DNA of 64,000 nt, taken from assembly GCA_027489455.1 (NCBI GenBank), contig JAIXZR010000237.1:1-64000 (forward strand). Direction: 5' to 3'. The first letter of the stretch is position 1; each line of letters opens with the position of its first letter. A program made the translations under genes and the position numbers. Shown here piece by piece: positions 1-12,355 of this stretch. The notes beneath the pieces were generated by a model. It was given only the letters and a program-made list of their open reading frames with translations, searched no databases and was not told where the DNA came from. Source of the DNA: Rubrivivax sp. (GTDB lineage Bacteria > Pseudomonadota > Gammaproteobacteria > Burkholderiales > Burkholderiaceae_C).

Positions 1-1837
<1,837 letters not shown>

Positions 1838-1866
1838 GGCGGGCTTCATCGGCCGCCCAGGGCGCG

Positions 1867-2763
1867 TCAGGCGTCGTTGGCCGCCGCTTGAGGCCCGCGG
1901 TCCGCCGCGGAGGCCGTCTTGCCCCCGCCGATGGTGGCGCGCTGCGTGGCCTGCGACAGCGCGCGGCGCAGCAGGCTGTCGGCGTCCTTGCCGTGCTCGG
2001 GGTAGGACGCCAGGCCCGCGCTGACGGCCAGGCCCTGTTCGCGGCCGGCCACGCTGAAGGGGCGCGCCAGCGCGTGGGCCAGCTTGGCGGCGACGCGCTC
2101 GCCGTCCTGCGGTGAATCGATCCAGGCCAGCAGCACCGCAAAGGCATCGTCGCCGATCGACGCCACCACATCGCTGGCGCGCAGTGCCGATCGCAGCCGC
2201 ACCGCCGCCTTGCGCCGCAGCACGTTGGCCGATTCCACGCCCAGCGCAGCTTCCGTGGCGGCCAGGCCCGAGATACGCAGCGCGATCAGGGCCATCGGTG
2301 CGGGCTCGCGTTCGCGCAGCGCTAGCAGGTGCGTCATGTGCTCCTGCAGTTGCGGCAGGTGGGGCAGGCCGGTGGAAAGATCGGTCGCGTAGGCGCGTCG
2401 CGTCGCGGCTTCCAGGCGCTTGCGTTCGATGGCGTGGCGCAGCGCCAGGGCCAGCCGCGCCGGGCCGGTCTCGCCCGCGGGCAGCACGTCCTGCACGCCG
2501 GCCTGCATCAGCTGCAGGGACCAGGGCCAGGCAGTCTGGTCGGTCAGCACCACCACGGCGGTGTGCAGCGCCAGTGCCGGCAGCATCTGCCAGCCGGCCA
2601 GTGCTGCCAGATCGGGGGTGGCGATGAGGATGGCGTCGGCATCGGCACTGGCCAGCTCTTCAGGGCTGCCCACGGGCTGCATGACGAAGGGGCCCGGGGC
2701 GGCGCCCGCCAGCAAGGCGCTGGCATCGATCCCGATACAGGCGATCTGCAAAGGTGCGTTCAC
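1867..2763 (-). CDS. Degenerate GGDEF-domain protein with N-terminal pseudo-receiver-like region
   Basis: ATDLSTGLPHLPQLQEHM...VVASIGDDAFAVLL: GGDEF fold, but the signature is GDDAF. Confidence 0.7.
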   Translation of the reverse strand: MNAPLQIACIGIDASALLAGAAPGPFVMQPVGSPEELASADADAILIATPDLAALAGWQMLPALALHTAVVVLTDQTAWPWSLQLMQAGVQDVLPAGETGPARLALALRHAIERKRLEAATRRAYATDLSTGLPHLPQLQEHMTHLLALREREPAPMALIALRISGLAATEAALGVESANVLRRKAAVRLRSALRASDVVASIGDDAFAVLLAWIDSPQDGERVAAKLAHALARPFSVAGREQGLAVSAGLASYPEHGKDADSLLRRALSQATQRATIGGGKTASAADRGPQAAANDA

Positions 2764-2819
2764 GGCGAGGCCCGGTCAGGGGGCGCGCTGGGCGCCGGCG
2801 CCGTGTCGACGGCGGAAAC

Positions 2820-2893
2820 TGGAGCGGGTGAAGGGAATCGAACCCTCGTATGAAGCTTGGGAAGCTGCCGTTCTACCATTGAACTACACCCGC
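2820..2893 (-). tRNA. tRNA-Gly (CCC anticodon)
   Basis: Reverse complement GCGGGTGTAGTTCAATGGTAGAACGGCAGCTTCCCAAGCTTCATACGAGGGTTCGATTCCCTTCACCCGCTCCA folds as a cloverleaf with encoded CCA. Confidence 0.93.
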
Positions 2894-2977
2894 AGCGGCT
2901 GCAGATGCTACGCCATACGCCGTGCTGGCGCGCGCCCCGCGGCGCAGGCAATCCGCGGTATTTCGCTCCACACCCCT

Positions 2978-3466
2978 TCAGCGTTGCGCTGCCGCCAGGC
3001 TGATCTGTCCCTGGCTCTGGAAGCGCAGGCCGCTGAAGGCCACCCCGCCGATCTTGCCGCGCAGCTGGTACGTCAGCTTGTCGGGCCAGGGGCCGGCGGT
3101 GGCCAGGCCCAGCATCTGCCGCAGCGCGCCCAGGGCCGACACCGTCAGCGGCACCTGCAGCACCTGTTCCGAAAAGCGCGGCACGCTGCCGCGGATGTCG
3201 CTGGCGCCCACCGCGAAGCTGCGGCCCTGCAGGTCGATCTCGACGAACACGCCGTCGTAGTCGATCGGCCGGTCGTTGGGGTTCACCACGCGCAGACTGA
3301 GCAGGAAGCGCAGTTCCAGGCCCTGCCCGGGCAGCGCCTCGATGCCGGCCACGCTCACGCGGACCGGGTCGCTGCCGGGCAGCAGGGCACAGGCTGGCAG
3401 CAGCGGCAGGGCAGCCAGCGCCAGGCAGGTCGCCCGGCGCGGCAGGGTGTGACGGTGATGTGGCAA
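2978..3466 (-). CDS. LEA14-like (water-stress/hypersensitive-response domain) lipoprotein
   Basis: Lipobox LLPAC; VNPNDRPIDYDGVFVEIDLQG LEA14-like core; TTG start proposed. Confidence 0.75.
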   Translation of the reverse strand: MPHHRHTLPRRATCLALAALPLLPACALLPGSDPVRVSVAGIEALPGQGLELRFLLSLRVVNPNDRPIDYDGVFVEIDLQGRSFAVGASDIRGSVPRFSEQVLQVPLTVSALGALRQMLGLATAGPWPDKLTYQLRGKIGGVAFSGLRFQSQGQISLAAAQR

Positions 3467-3504
3467 GGGCTGGCCCTCGGTTGGACGAGGTGCCAGTCTA
3501 GCGA

Positions 3505-5937
3505 TCAGGGCGTGGTCGACACGGGGGCAGGCGGCAAGGGCTGACCGCCGGGCCCGGCCGCGAAGCTCAGCGGGCTCACCGCGGCCTGCTGGCCTACGCC
3601 GGGGCGCGACCAGTCGCACACGCCGTCGGCAAACACGGCCTGCAGCCGCGCCCATTGCGCGTCGGTGAAGGTGCCGGCGGCGTAGTCGGTGCGCAGCAGC
3701 GGCTTGAGTTGGCACTTCAGTACGTTCTCGGCACGCGGGCCGCCGGCCACCTGGCGCGGGCTCAGGCTGGGGCGCAGGAAGGGGTCGGCGTCGCAGGTGG
3801 CGGCGTTGGTCACCTTCACGGTCTGCGTGGTGTCGGTGGGCAGCAGGCAGAAGTCGGCCGTGCTGGCCGGCCGGGCCGCGCGCACCTTGGCTTCCAGCGT
3901 GCGGCCGGTGGTGTCGGCCTTGAGCGCGGTGAGCCATTGGTCCATGGCCAGGAAGGCATCCGTGGCCATCGTGCCAGGGGGCGTGAGACCAGTGCGGGCA
4001 AAGCGCCACAGCGCCTGGTTATTGGCGTCGCCGGCGTCGGCCGCGATGCGGTCGCGCAGGCCGAAGCTGAACCAGACGTGGTGGATGGGGATGGTGCCCG
4101 GCGTGTTGCCCGGCGGCACGGTGATGTTGGAATCGTCCCAGCCGCGCATGTCGATGATGGCCATCTTCGCCAGCTGCCGCCCGCTGGCCACGATGCCTGC
4201 GCGGTAGGCGATTTCCAGCGCCGGCACGTCGGCCACGGTGCGCGCGGCGCGCGGGGTCGCATCCCGGTCGGTGCCGCCGATGATCGTGTTCAGCGTCACG
4301 AACTCCTCGGCGCTGATGGCGCCGTCGCGCAGCGCCTTCAGGCCGTACTGCACGCCCACGTTGTCGCGCGTGTCGCGCGCGGCGGGCGAGCCCGGCACGC
4401 GGCCCCAGATGCTTTCGCCCCAGCTCCAGGCATTGCAGCGCGGCAGGCTGGCCGTGGCCGTGGGGTTGGCCGGGTCGTAGACGGCGCTGTTGGGCATCTC
4501 GCAGTTGTTGGTGGCCGTGGGCTGCTGCAGGATGGCGCCCGTCACGTTGTTGGCCACCACGCGCGGGAAGAACACACCTGCGCGGGCATTGGTGCCGAAG
4601 GCGTTGTACCAGGCGTGGCAGGCGCTCTGGTCGGGGTGGCCGTTGATGGCGGCCTTGCGGGCGTTGATCTGCGCCTGCGTCTGGCCGGCCATCAGGGCCA
4701 GCCATTCGGGCTTCTGGTAGGCCTCGACCAGGCCCACGCAGTCGCCCACTTCGATGGCAGTGCTTTCGCTGTCGGGGTAGGTGCAGGTGGTGGTGATGCC
4801 GTCCAGCAGCCCGGGCTGGATGCTGCCGGCCATGTTGCTGTTGATCGACCCGCCCGAGCAGCCCGAGCCGATGGTGAAGCGGATCGGGCCCAGGGTGTCA
4901 CCGATGTGTTCCTTCATCATCATGATCGTCTCGCTCATCAGCACGCGGTTCGAATTGCGCGCTGAATCGAGCATGCTGTGCTGCAGCACCATGTACCCGC
5001 GCGCGATCTGCGCGTCCGACCCACTCCAGGCCGTGGCCGGGCGCGCCTGGCGCCGGGGCTGGCCGGTGCTGGCGCCGAAGTTGATGAGCAGCTTGCCGTT
5101 CCAGGCTGCGGGTGGGTTCAGCGCGTCCACCGCCTGCGCGGGGTTGTGCAGCACGGCCAGGTCGTAGATGCCGCGGCTGGTCGTGCCGCGTTCCAGGCGG
5201 ACGATGTACGGCACGCGCACCCCGGCATCGGTGGTGATGGTGGCCAGGTCCGTCGGCACGCTGCCCACGGTGTAGGGCTTGAAGCAGGCGTTGGCCGGTG
5301 GCGCGGGGTTGGCGGGCACCGTCGTGGCGTTGGGGTTCATCGCGGCTGTCGGATCGGGCAGGGCCAGGCTGCAGCCGGCGGTGGTGCTGCGGTAGTACAG
5401 CTTCACTTCGGTGGCGATGTTGCAGTTGGCGTCCGGCGCGCCGGCCAGGCCGCTGGCATTGCTGGCCGGCGTGCTGCCGTTCACCACCTGTTGGGTGGGC
5501 GTGGCGCAGAAGAAGGGCTGGCTCAGCGGGCCGCTGATCACGGGGCCGTGGCGCGGGGCGTTCGTCACCACCAGCACGCCGGGCTTGGCGCTGTCCGTCT
5601 CTGCGCGCACGGTGTTGGCGCCGTTGGCCAGGCCTGTCAGCAGGCCCATCACGCGGCCGTCGGGCAGGGTGCGGAAGGCACTGCTCAGGTCGCGCCCGCC
5701 CACGTCCACGCGCAAGCCGCGGGCGTCGGCACCGGGGGGCAGCACCACTTCCACGAGCGCGTCGCCACCGCTCACGAGATCAGCGCGGTTGTTAAGTGTG
5801 CGCAGTTCCAGCGGGTCGCGCTCGTCGGGGCTGTTGCAGGCCGACAGGCTCGCCAGCGTGGCCAGGGCCAGCAGGCCTAACCCCCAGGTTGGGCGGCAGG
5901 GGCGGGTGTGGGTACGGGGCGGGGTCGCGGTGGGCAT
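3505..5937 (-). CDS. DUF6351-like secreted/lipoprotein putative esterase
   Basis: Signal with lipobox LSAC; GSGCSGGS nucleophile-elbow-like motif; long single ORF; family name is from memory. Confidence 0.6.
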   Translation of the reverse strand: MPTATPPRTHTRPCRPTWGLGLLALATLASLSACNSPDERDPLELRTLNNRADLVSGGDALVEVVLPPGADARGLRVDVGGRDLSSAFRTLPDGRVMGLLTGLANGANTVRAETDSAKPGVLVVTNAPRHGPVISGPLSQPFFCATPTQQVVNGSTPASNASGLAGAPDANCNIATEVKLYYRSTTAGCSLALPDPTAAMNPNATTVPANPAPPANACFKPYTVGSVPTDLATITTDAGVRVPYIVRLERGTTSRGIYDLAVLHNPAQAVDALNPPAAWNGKLLINFGASTGQPRRQARPATAWSGSDAQIARGYMVLQHSMLDSARNSNRVLMSETIMMMKEHIGDTLGPIRFTIGSGCSGGSINSNMAGSIQPGLLDGITTTCTYPDSESTAIEVGDCVGLVEAYQKPEWLALMAGQTQAQINARKAAINGHPDQSACHAWYNAFGTNARAGVFFPRVVANNVTGAILQQPTATNNCEMPNSAVYDPANPTATASLPRCNAWSWGESIWGRVPGSPAARDTRDNVGVQYGLKALRDGAISAEEFVTLNTIIGGTDRDATPRAARTVADVPALEIAYRAGIVASGRQLAKMAIIDMRGWDDSNITVPPGNTPGTIPIHHVWFSFGLRDRIAADAGDANNQALWRFARTGLTPPGTMATDAFLAMDQWLTALKADTTGRTLEAKVRAARPASTADFCLLPTDTTQTVKVTNAATCDADPFLRPSLSPRQVAGGPRAENVLKCQLKPLLRTDYAAGTFTDAQWARLQAVFADGVCDWSRPGVGQQAAVSPLSFAAGPGGQPLPPAPVSTTP

Positions 5938-6090
5938 GGTTGTCTCCAGACGGTTGTGCCTAGCCTGGCGATGGCCGCCAGGCGCGCTGTCTGCGCAGCG
6001 TGAGAGCCATGCTAGGCAGCCCACCCCCCGCGCCCATACGGCCGAACCCGCAGGGGCCTGTCACCGCGGCGACACTACACTGCGCGCCCC

Positions 6091-6783
6091 ATGCAAGACA
6101 CCCCCGCCCCGCCGCCCCACCGCCCCTTGCGCAGCTTCGTGCTGCGCGCTGGTCGCATGGGCACCGGCCAGCAGCGCGCGCTGGAAGAACTGGGCCCGCG
6201 CTTCGTGTTGCCCTACCAGCCCGGCGCCGTGATCGATTGGCCCGGCACCTTCGGCCGCCAGGCGCCGCGGGTGCTGGAGATCGGCTTCGGCATGGGCGAT
6301 GCAACGGCACAGATCGCTGCGGCGCTGCCCGGCACCGATTTCATCGGCGTCGAAGTGCACGTCCCGGGCGTGGGCGCGCTGCTCAGGCAGATCGGCGAGC
6401 GCGGCCTGACGAACCTGCGCATCGTGCAGCACGATGCCGTCGAGGTGCTGCAGCAGATGGTGGCACCGGCCAGCCTGGACGGCGTGCACATCTTCTTCCC
6501 CGACCCCTGGCACAAGAAGCGGCACAACAAGCGGCGGCTGGTGCAGGCGGGCTTCGTGCAGCTGCTGGCCACCCGCCTGGCGGCGGGCGGCTATGTGCAC
6601 TGCGCCACCGATTGGCAGCCCTATGCCGAGCAGATGCTGGCCGTTCTGCAGGCCGACCCGGCCCTAGCTAACACCGCCAGCGACTACGCGCCGCGCCCGG
6701 CCTACCGGCCGCTGACGAAGTTCGAGAACCGCGGCCTGAAGCTCGGCCACGGGGTCTGGGACCTGGTGTTTCAGCGCCGTTGA
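6091..6783 (+). CDS. trmB: tRNA (guanine-N7-)-methyltransferase
   Basis: [33 protein letters not shown] motifs. Confidence 0.95.
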   Translation: MQDTPAPPPHRPLRSFVLRAGRMGTGQQRALEELGPRFVLPYQPGAVIDWPGTFGRQAPRVLEIGFGMGDATAQIAAALPGTDFIGVEVHVPGVGALLRQIGERGLTNLRIVQHDAVEVLQQMVAPASLDGVHIFFPDPWHKKRHNKRRLVQAGFVQLLATRLAAGGYVHCATDWQPYAEQMLAVLQADPALANTASDYAPRPAYRPLTKFENRGLKLGHGVWDLVFQRR

Positions 6784-6808
6784 GGGCCCAGCCTGGGGGC
6801 CAGCGCCC

Positions 6809-7666
6809 TCAGGCAGACCAGGTCACCAGGCCGGTGTAGGCCGTCAGCAGCACGATGCCACCGAAGACGATGCGGTACCAGGCAAACCAGGTGAAGTCGT
6901 GCGTGGACACGTAGCGGATCAGCCAGCGGATGCACAGCAGCGCGGAGAAGAACGCGGTCACCGTGCCGACCAGAAACATCGGCAGGTCGGCCACCGACAG
7001 CAGGTCGCGGTTCTTCAGCACCGAATACGCCCCGGCCCCCATCAGCGTGGGGATGCCCAGGTAGAAGCTGAACTCGGTCGCGGCCTTGCGCGAGAAGCCG
7101 AAAACCATCCCGCCGATGATGGTGGCGCCGGACCGGCTGGTGCCGGGGATCAACGCCAGGCACTGCACCAGGCCCACCTTCAACGCGTCCAGAGGCGTCA
7201 TGTCGTCGACGCTTTCCACCCTCGCGCGGCGGCCGCCTTGCAGGTCCATGTCGCCATACAGGCGCCGGTGGCGGCGTTCGACCAGCAGGATGATGATGCC
7301 GCCGACGATGAAGGCCATCGCCACCGGCACGGGGTGGAACAGGTGTTCCTTCACCACCTTGCCGAAGGCCAGGCCCAGCACCACCGCCGGCACGAAGGCG
7401 ATCGCGACGTTCAGCGCGAACCGCTGCGCCACGGGGTCGTGCGTGATGCCGGTGACGGTGCGCTTCAGGCGCTGGCGGTATTCCCAGATCACCGCCAGCA
7501 TCGCGCCGGCCTGGATCGCGATCTCGAAGACCTTCACCGTTTCTCCGGTGAAGTTCAGCAGCGATGCCGTCAGGATGAGGTGCCCGGTGGACGAGATCGG
7601 CAGGAACTCGGTGAGCCCCTCCACCACGCCCATGATGGCGGCCTTGATCAGCAGCAGAGGGTCCAA
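6809..7666 (-). CDS. uppP: Undecaprenyl-diphosphatase (BacA/UppP)
   Basis: [24 protein letters not shown] and [13 protein letters not shown] motifs; TTG start proposed. Confidence 0.93.
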   Translation of the reverse strand: MDPLLLIKAAIMGVVEGLTEFLPISSTGHLILTASLLNFTGETVKVFEIAIQAGAMLAVIWEYRQRLKRTVTGITHDPVAQRFALNVAIAFVPAVVLGLAFGKVVKEHLFHPVPVAMAFIVGGIIILLVERRHRRLYGDMDLQGGRRARVESVDDMTPLDALKVGLVQCLALIPGTSRSGATIIGGMVFGFSRKAATEFSFYLGIPTLMGAGAYSVLKNRDLLSVADLPMFLVGTVTAFFSALLCIRWLIRYVSTHDFTWFAWYRIVFGGIVLLTAYTGLVTWSA

Positions 7667-7767
7667 AGCGCGCTTTCCACCAGTGCAGACGAAGCTGGGG
7701 ATGATAGGTGCGGTGCCGGGGCTGCCTGCCCGCCTTGACCGTGCACAAAGCCCGGGCGTAGCATTAC

Positions 7768-7781
7768 TGACCAATCGGTCA
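7768..7781. promoter_or_regulatory. Candidate TetR-family operator TGACC-AATC-GGTCA
   Basis: Perfect 5-bp inverted repeat ending 6 bp upstream of the tetR ATG, in the uppP/tetR divergent intergenic region. Confidence 0.55.
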
Positions 7782-7787
7782 TTAACA

Positions 7788-8483
7788 ATGTCGTCGATGC
7801 ACCTGCCCGTCCGGCCCGGCGTGGGCCCCGCCCGCCAGCGCCGCAAGGAAACCCGCCCGCAGGAACTGCTGGACGCGGCGCTGCGGCTGTTCGTCGAAAA
7901 AGGCTTCGCCGCCACCCGGGCCGAAGAGGTGGCCCGCGCCGCGGGCGTGAGCAAAGGCACGCTGTACCTCTACTACCCCAGCAAGGAAGAACTGTTCAAG
8001 GCGGTGGTGCGCTGCAACCTCACCAGCCTGATCGCCGAAGGCCTGGAGATCCTGGCCGACTACCGCGGCAGCAGCTCGGACCTGCTGGTCACGCTGATGC
8101 AGACCTGGTGGGACCGGGTGGGCGAGACCCCGGCCGCGGGCATCCACAAGATCGTGCTGTCCGAGGTGCGCAACTTCCCCGAGCTGGCGGCCTTCTACAC
8201 CGCCGAAGTCATCGAGCCCGCCAACCGGCTGTTCCGCGGCGCGGTCGAGCGCGGCGTCACGCAGGGGGAGTTCCGCCCCGTCGCGCTGGACGCCGTGGCC
8301 CATGCGCTGATGGCACCGATGATCTTCCTGGCCTTGCACCGGCATTCCTTCGGCGCCTGCCTGCCGGCCTGCGGTTCGGGCGGGATGCCGAGCCAGGATC
8401 CGCGGCTGCTGATCAGCACCCACCTGGACCTGGTCCTGCGCGGCCTGCAGGTGCGTGAGCCCGGCGCCGGGGCCGGCACCTAG
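7788..8483 (+). CDS. TetR/AcrR family transcriptional regulator
   Basis: [48 protein letters not shown]. Confidence 0.93.
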   Translation: MSSMHLPVRPGVGPARQRRKETRPQELLDAALRLFVEKGFAATRAEEVARAAGVSKGTLYLYYPSKEELFKAVVRCNLTSLIAEGLEILADYRGSSSDLLVTLMQTWWDRVGETPAAGIHKIVLSEVRNFPELAAFYTAEVIEPANRLFRGAVERGVTQGEFRPVALDAVAHALMAPMIFLALHRHSFGACLPACGSGGMPSQDPRLLISTHLDLVLRGLQVREPGAGAGT

Positions 8484-8559
8484 AATTTCGGGTTAACCCA
8501 GAGATCCCCGGCCGCTCTGTCCTCTTTCTGCCGATGGCCTTGCCGCCTGCACCCGCACC

Positions 8560-9234
8560 ATGAACACCGAACTTGCACGTTTCAACATGATCGAGCAGCA
8601 GATCCGCCCCTGGGAGGTGCTGGATGCTGCCGTGCTGCAGCTGCTCACGCAGGTGCGGCGCGAAGACTTCCTGCCTGCCGGGTCGCGCAGCCTGGCCTTC
8701 GTCGACACCCAGGTGCCGCTGCTGGAAGGCGAGCCCCACGGCCCCTGCATGCTGGAACCCAAGGTCGAAGCCCGGCTGCTGCAGGAGCTGCAGCTTCAGC
8801 GCTTCGAGCGCGTGCTGGAAATCGGCGCCGGCTCGGGCTTCATGGCCGCGCTAATGGCGCACCGCGCCATGGCCGTCTACACGCTGGAATGCCGGCCCGC
8901 GCTGGCCGCCCTGGCGCGCGCCAACCTGCAGCGCGCCGGCATCGTCAACGCCCAGGTGCTGGACGTCACGGCCGAGGAAGGCGCGCGCGGCCTGCCGACC
9001 GAAGCGCCCTTCGATGCCATCGTGCTGTCGGGGTCGGTGGCCGAGGTGCCCAAGGCCCTGCTGCAGCAGCTCAAGCCTGGCGGCCGGCTCGTGGCTGTGA
9101 CTGGCGAGCTGCCGATCATGCGCGCCCGGCTGTTCACGCACGCCGGCAACGGCGCCTGGTCGGACGTCGATCTGTTCGACACCGTCGCCCCGCGCCTGCA
9201 GGGCTTTGCCGAGCCGACGCGCTTCCGCTTCTGA
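8560..9234 (+). CDS. pcm: Protein-L-isoaspartate O-methyltransferase-like
   Basis: VLEIGAGSGFMAALMA, ML.QQIRPWEVLD start typical of the tolC-linked Pcm family. Confidence 0.88.
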   Translation: MNTELARFNMIEQQIRPWEVLDAAVLQLLTQVRREDFLPAGSRSLAFVDTQVPLLEGEPHGPCMLEPKVEARLLQELQLQRFERVLEIGAGSGFMAALMAHRAMAVYTLECRPALAALARANLQRAGIVNAQVLDVTAEEGARGLPTEAPFDAIVLSGSVAEVPKALLQQLKPGGRLVAVTGELPIMRARLFTHAGNGAWSDVDLFDTVAPRLQGFAEPTRFRF

Positions 9235-9377
9235 GCCCTCCGCCGGCACCTTCCACATCCGATTGGCGCCCGCTGGTCACCCCGCGCAAGCAACTCGTCG
9301 CATGGCGGCTGCGCTGGCCGGGGCCACGGCCCTATAACCCGCGGCCAGACGCCCCGATCCCGTCAAGGAACCCCTGC

Positions 9378-10730
9378 ATGCATGCCACCCCTGTCCGCCG
9401 CCAGACCGCCGCGCGCCGCGCCCCCCGGGGCCCGCTGGCCCTGGCGGCCCTGGTCTTCACCTTCGCCTGCGGCAGTGCCGGGGCGCAAAGCCTGCAGGAA
9501 CTTTACGAAGCCGCGCGCGGCTTCGACGCCACCTATCTGGCCGCGCGCGCGCAGTTCGAAGCGGCCGAACCGCGCATCGCCCAGAGCGAAGCGCTGCTGC
9601 GCCCCTCGGCCAATGCCACGGCTTCGGCCAACACGGCACGCACGGATCCGCCGCGCTTCGGGTCGGTCAGCACCAACACCGTGCAGGGCGCCCTGAACGG
9701 CCGTTACCCGATCTTCAACAAGGCCAACCAGGTGACGGTCGAGCAGGCGCGCAAGACCGCCGAAACCGCCCAGGCCGATCTGGAAAGCGCCGAGCAGGAC
9801 CTGATCGTGCGCGTCGCGCAGGCCTACTTCGACGTGCTGGCCGCACAGGACACCCTGGCCACCACGCGCGCCAGCAAGAGCTTCATCACCGAGCAGCTGG
9901 CCTCGGCCAAGCGCGCCTTCGAGGTCGGCACCGCCACCATCACCGATTCGCGCGAAGCCCAGGCCCGCTTTGACCTGGCCACGGCGCAGGAGATCGCGGC
10001 CGACAACGACCTGCGGGCCAAGCGCATCGCGCTCGACCAGCTGGTGGGCCGCCAAGGCGTGGAGCCCAGGCCGCTGGTGGTGCCGGCAGCGCTGCCTGCC
10101 CCGCAGCCGGCCAACCCCGAGGAATGGGTGACGATGGCCGACGCCCAGCACCCCAGCATCAAGCGGGCCCGCGTGGGCCTGGACGTGGCCACGCTGGAAA
10201 CCGACAAGGCCCGCGCCGGCGAGCTGCCCACCGTCGACGCCGTCGGCTCCCTGGCGCTGGCCAACCAGCGCGGCAGCGGCGCCACCCTGCCCGGCACCAG
10301 CAACACCGCCAGCCTGGGCGTGCAGATGACCTGGCCGCTGTACACCGGCGGCGCGACGCAGAACCGGATCCGCGAAACGCTGAAGCTGGAAGAACGTTCG
10401 CGCAACGACCTGGCCGCCGCGCGCCGCGGCGTGGCGCAGGCCACGCGCGTGGCGTACTTCGGCGTGCAGTCCGGCCTGGCGCAGGTCAAGGCCCTGGAAG
10501 CAGCCGAGGCTTCGTCCAAGCTGCTGCTGGAAGCCACCCAGCTGGGCTACCGCGTGGGCGTGCGCGTCAACCTGGATGTGCTCAATGCCCAGAGCCAGCT
10601 GGCCACCACGCAGCGGGATCTGGCGATCGCGCGCTACAACGTGCTGGTGGGCAGCCTGCGCCTGCGCCAGGCCGCCGGGGCGCTGGCTGCGGCCGACGTG
10701 CAGACGATCAACACCTACCTGGCCCGCTGA
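9378..10730 (+). CDS. tolC: TolC family outer membrane protein
   Basis: Signal peptide then SLQELYEAARGFDATYLAARAQFEAAEPRIAQSEALLRP; two OEP repeats. Confidence 0.93.
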   Translation: MHATPVRRQTAARRAPRGPLALAALVFTFACGSAGAQSLQELYEAARGFDATYLAARAQFEAAEPRIAQSEALLRPSANATASANTARTDPPRFGSVSTNTVQGALNGRYPIFNKANQVTVEQARKTAETAQADLESAEQDLIVRVAQAYFDVLAAQDTLATTRASKSFITEQLASAKRAFEVGTATITDSREAQARFDLATAQEIAADNDLRAKRIALDQLVGRQGVEPRPLVVPAALPAPQPANPEEWVTMADAQHPSIKRARVGLDVATLETDKARAGELPTVDAVGSLALANQRGSGATLPGTSNTASLGVQMTWPLYTGGATQNRIRETLKLEERSRNDLAAARRGVAQATRVAYFGVQSGLAQVKALEAAEASSKLLLEATQLGYRVGVRVNLDVLNAQSQLATTQRDLAIARYNVLVGSLRLRQAAGALAAADVQTINTYLAR

Positions 10731-10853
10731 CGCCGGGCCCCCCGCGCACGGCCGCGCGGCCTGCGGCATCCGGCCCCGCCGCGCACGCCGCGCGAAACCC
10801 AACTTCACGCAGGCGCAACAGTCGCGCCCGGCCGCAGGCATCACACTGCCGCC

Positions 10854-12275
10854 ATGCCTGCCGATGACCGCCCCGATGCCGCCACCGCCGCGGCGATTGC
10901 CGCCCACCGCTGGGGTCTGGGCGAGCCCGACCTGCGCGTTGTGGGCGGCGACGCCCGCGGCTGGCTGCTGGCGCAATGGGGCCCGGCCGATGCCCAGCGT
11001 GGCGCGGCGGCTGCTGCCGACGCCGGCCTGCCCGGCGCGGCCGAAGGGCTGCGGCGCTTCGTCGCCCAGCAAGGCGGTGGCCCCGGCCGCAGCGCTGCCG
11101 AGCAAACGCTGCGCGAGACCGTGCAGGCCGACGTGCGCGCCCGGCTGGCCACCGCGGCGGCCAGCACGCGCCCGCTGGCCGAGCGGCTGGCGCTGTTCTG
11201 GGCCAATCACTTCACCGTCTCGCTGGCCAAGGGCAGCACCCGCGGGCTGGTGGGCGCTTTCGAGCGCGAGGCCATCCGGCCGCACATCGCCGGCCGCTTC
11301 GAAACGCTGCTGCGCCACGCCGTGCAGCACGCGGCCATGCTGCGCTACCTGGACAACGACGCGTCCGCCGGCCCGCAGTCGCCCGTGGTGCAGCGCCTGG
11401 CCCGCCGTGCACGTGCCGAAGGTGGCGAGCAGCGACCGCGCCTGAGCGGGCTGAACGAGAATCTGGCGCGCGAGGTGCTGGAACTGCACACCCTGGGCGC
11501 GGCCAGCGTGGGCACGGCCCAGGGCTACACCCAGGCCGACGTGATGGCGCTGGCGCGCGTGCTCAGCGGCTGGCGCGTGCCGGCGCGCGAGCTGGCGGCG
11601 GACCGGGAAGGCACGCGCAGCACCGTCTTCGATCCGGCCTGGCACGAGCCCGGCAGCAAGACCGTGCTCGGCCGCCGTCATGAAGAAGGCCCGCAGGCGC
11701 TGGACGCGGTGCTGGGCGACCTGGCCCGCCACCCCGCCACGGCCCGCTTCATCGCCACCAAGCTGGTGCGGCACTTCGTCGCCGACCAGCCGCCGCCCGC
11801 CCTGGTGGCCCGCCTGGAAGCCCGCTACCTGCAGACCGAGGGCGACCTGGCCGAAGTCTTCCGCAGCCTGATCGATGCCCCCGAAGCCTGGCAGCCCCAG
11901 CCCGCGAAGCTGAAGACACCGGAAGAGTTCGTCATCAGCAGCGCGCGCGTGCTGGGCCTGGGTGCCAGCGCCTTCGACCGCCAGCCCGATGGCGGCGTGG
12001 CCGCCCTGGGCCAGCGCGTGCAGGCCGCGCCGTCGCCCGCCGGCTGGCCCGACCGCGCCGAGGACTGGCTGGGCCCCGACGCGATCTGGAAGCGCGTGGA
12101 ATGGGCCACGCGCGTGGCCGATCGCCTGGGCCGGCGCATCGACGCGCGCGCGCTGGCCCAGGCCAGCCTGGGCCCGCGCCTGGGCGACGAGACGCGCACG
12201 CAGATCGAACGCGCCGCCGACGGCCCGCAGGCGCTGGCGCTGCTGCTGCTGGCGCCGGAGTTCCAGCGCCGCTGA
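10854..12275 (+). CDS. DUF1800 domain-containing protein
   Basis: RLALFWANHFTVS, NENLAREVLELHTLG, YTQADV motifs. Confidence 0.9.
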   Translation: MPADDRPDAATAAAIAAHRWGLGEPDLRVVGGDARGWLLAQWGPADAQRGAAAAADAGLPGAAEGLRRFVAQQGGGPGRSAAEQTLRETVQADVRARLATAAASTRPLAERLALFWANHFTVSLAKGSTRGLVGAFEREAIRPHIAGRFETLLRHAVQHAAMLRYLDNDASAGPQSPVVQRLARRARAEGGEQRPRLSGLNENLAREVLELHTLGAASVGTAQGYTQADVMALARVLSGWRVPARELAADREGTRSTVFDPAWHEPGSKTVLGRRHEEGPQALDAVLGDLARHPATARFIATKLVRHFVADQPPPALVARLEARYLQTEGDLAEVFRSLIDAPEAWQPQPAKLKTPEEFVISSARVLGLGASAFDRQPDGGVAALGQRVQAAPSPAGWPDRAEDWLGPDAIWKRVEWATRVADRLGRRIDARALAQASLGPRLGDETRTQIERAADGPQALALLLLAPEFQRR

Positions 12276-12355
12276 AGCAGCGACGCCCTGGGCGCGTCCT
12301 CTATCTTCGATCCTCGATCCGCAGTCCCCGCCACCCCCACGCCGAGCCGTCCGCC

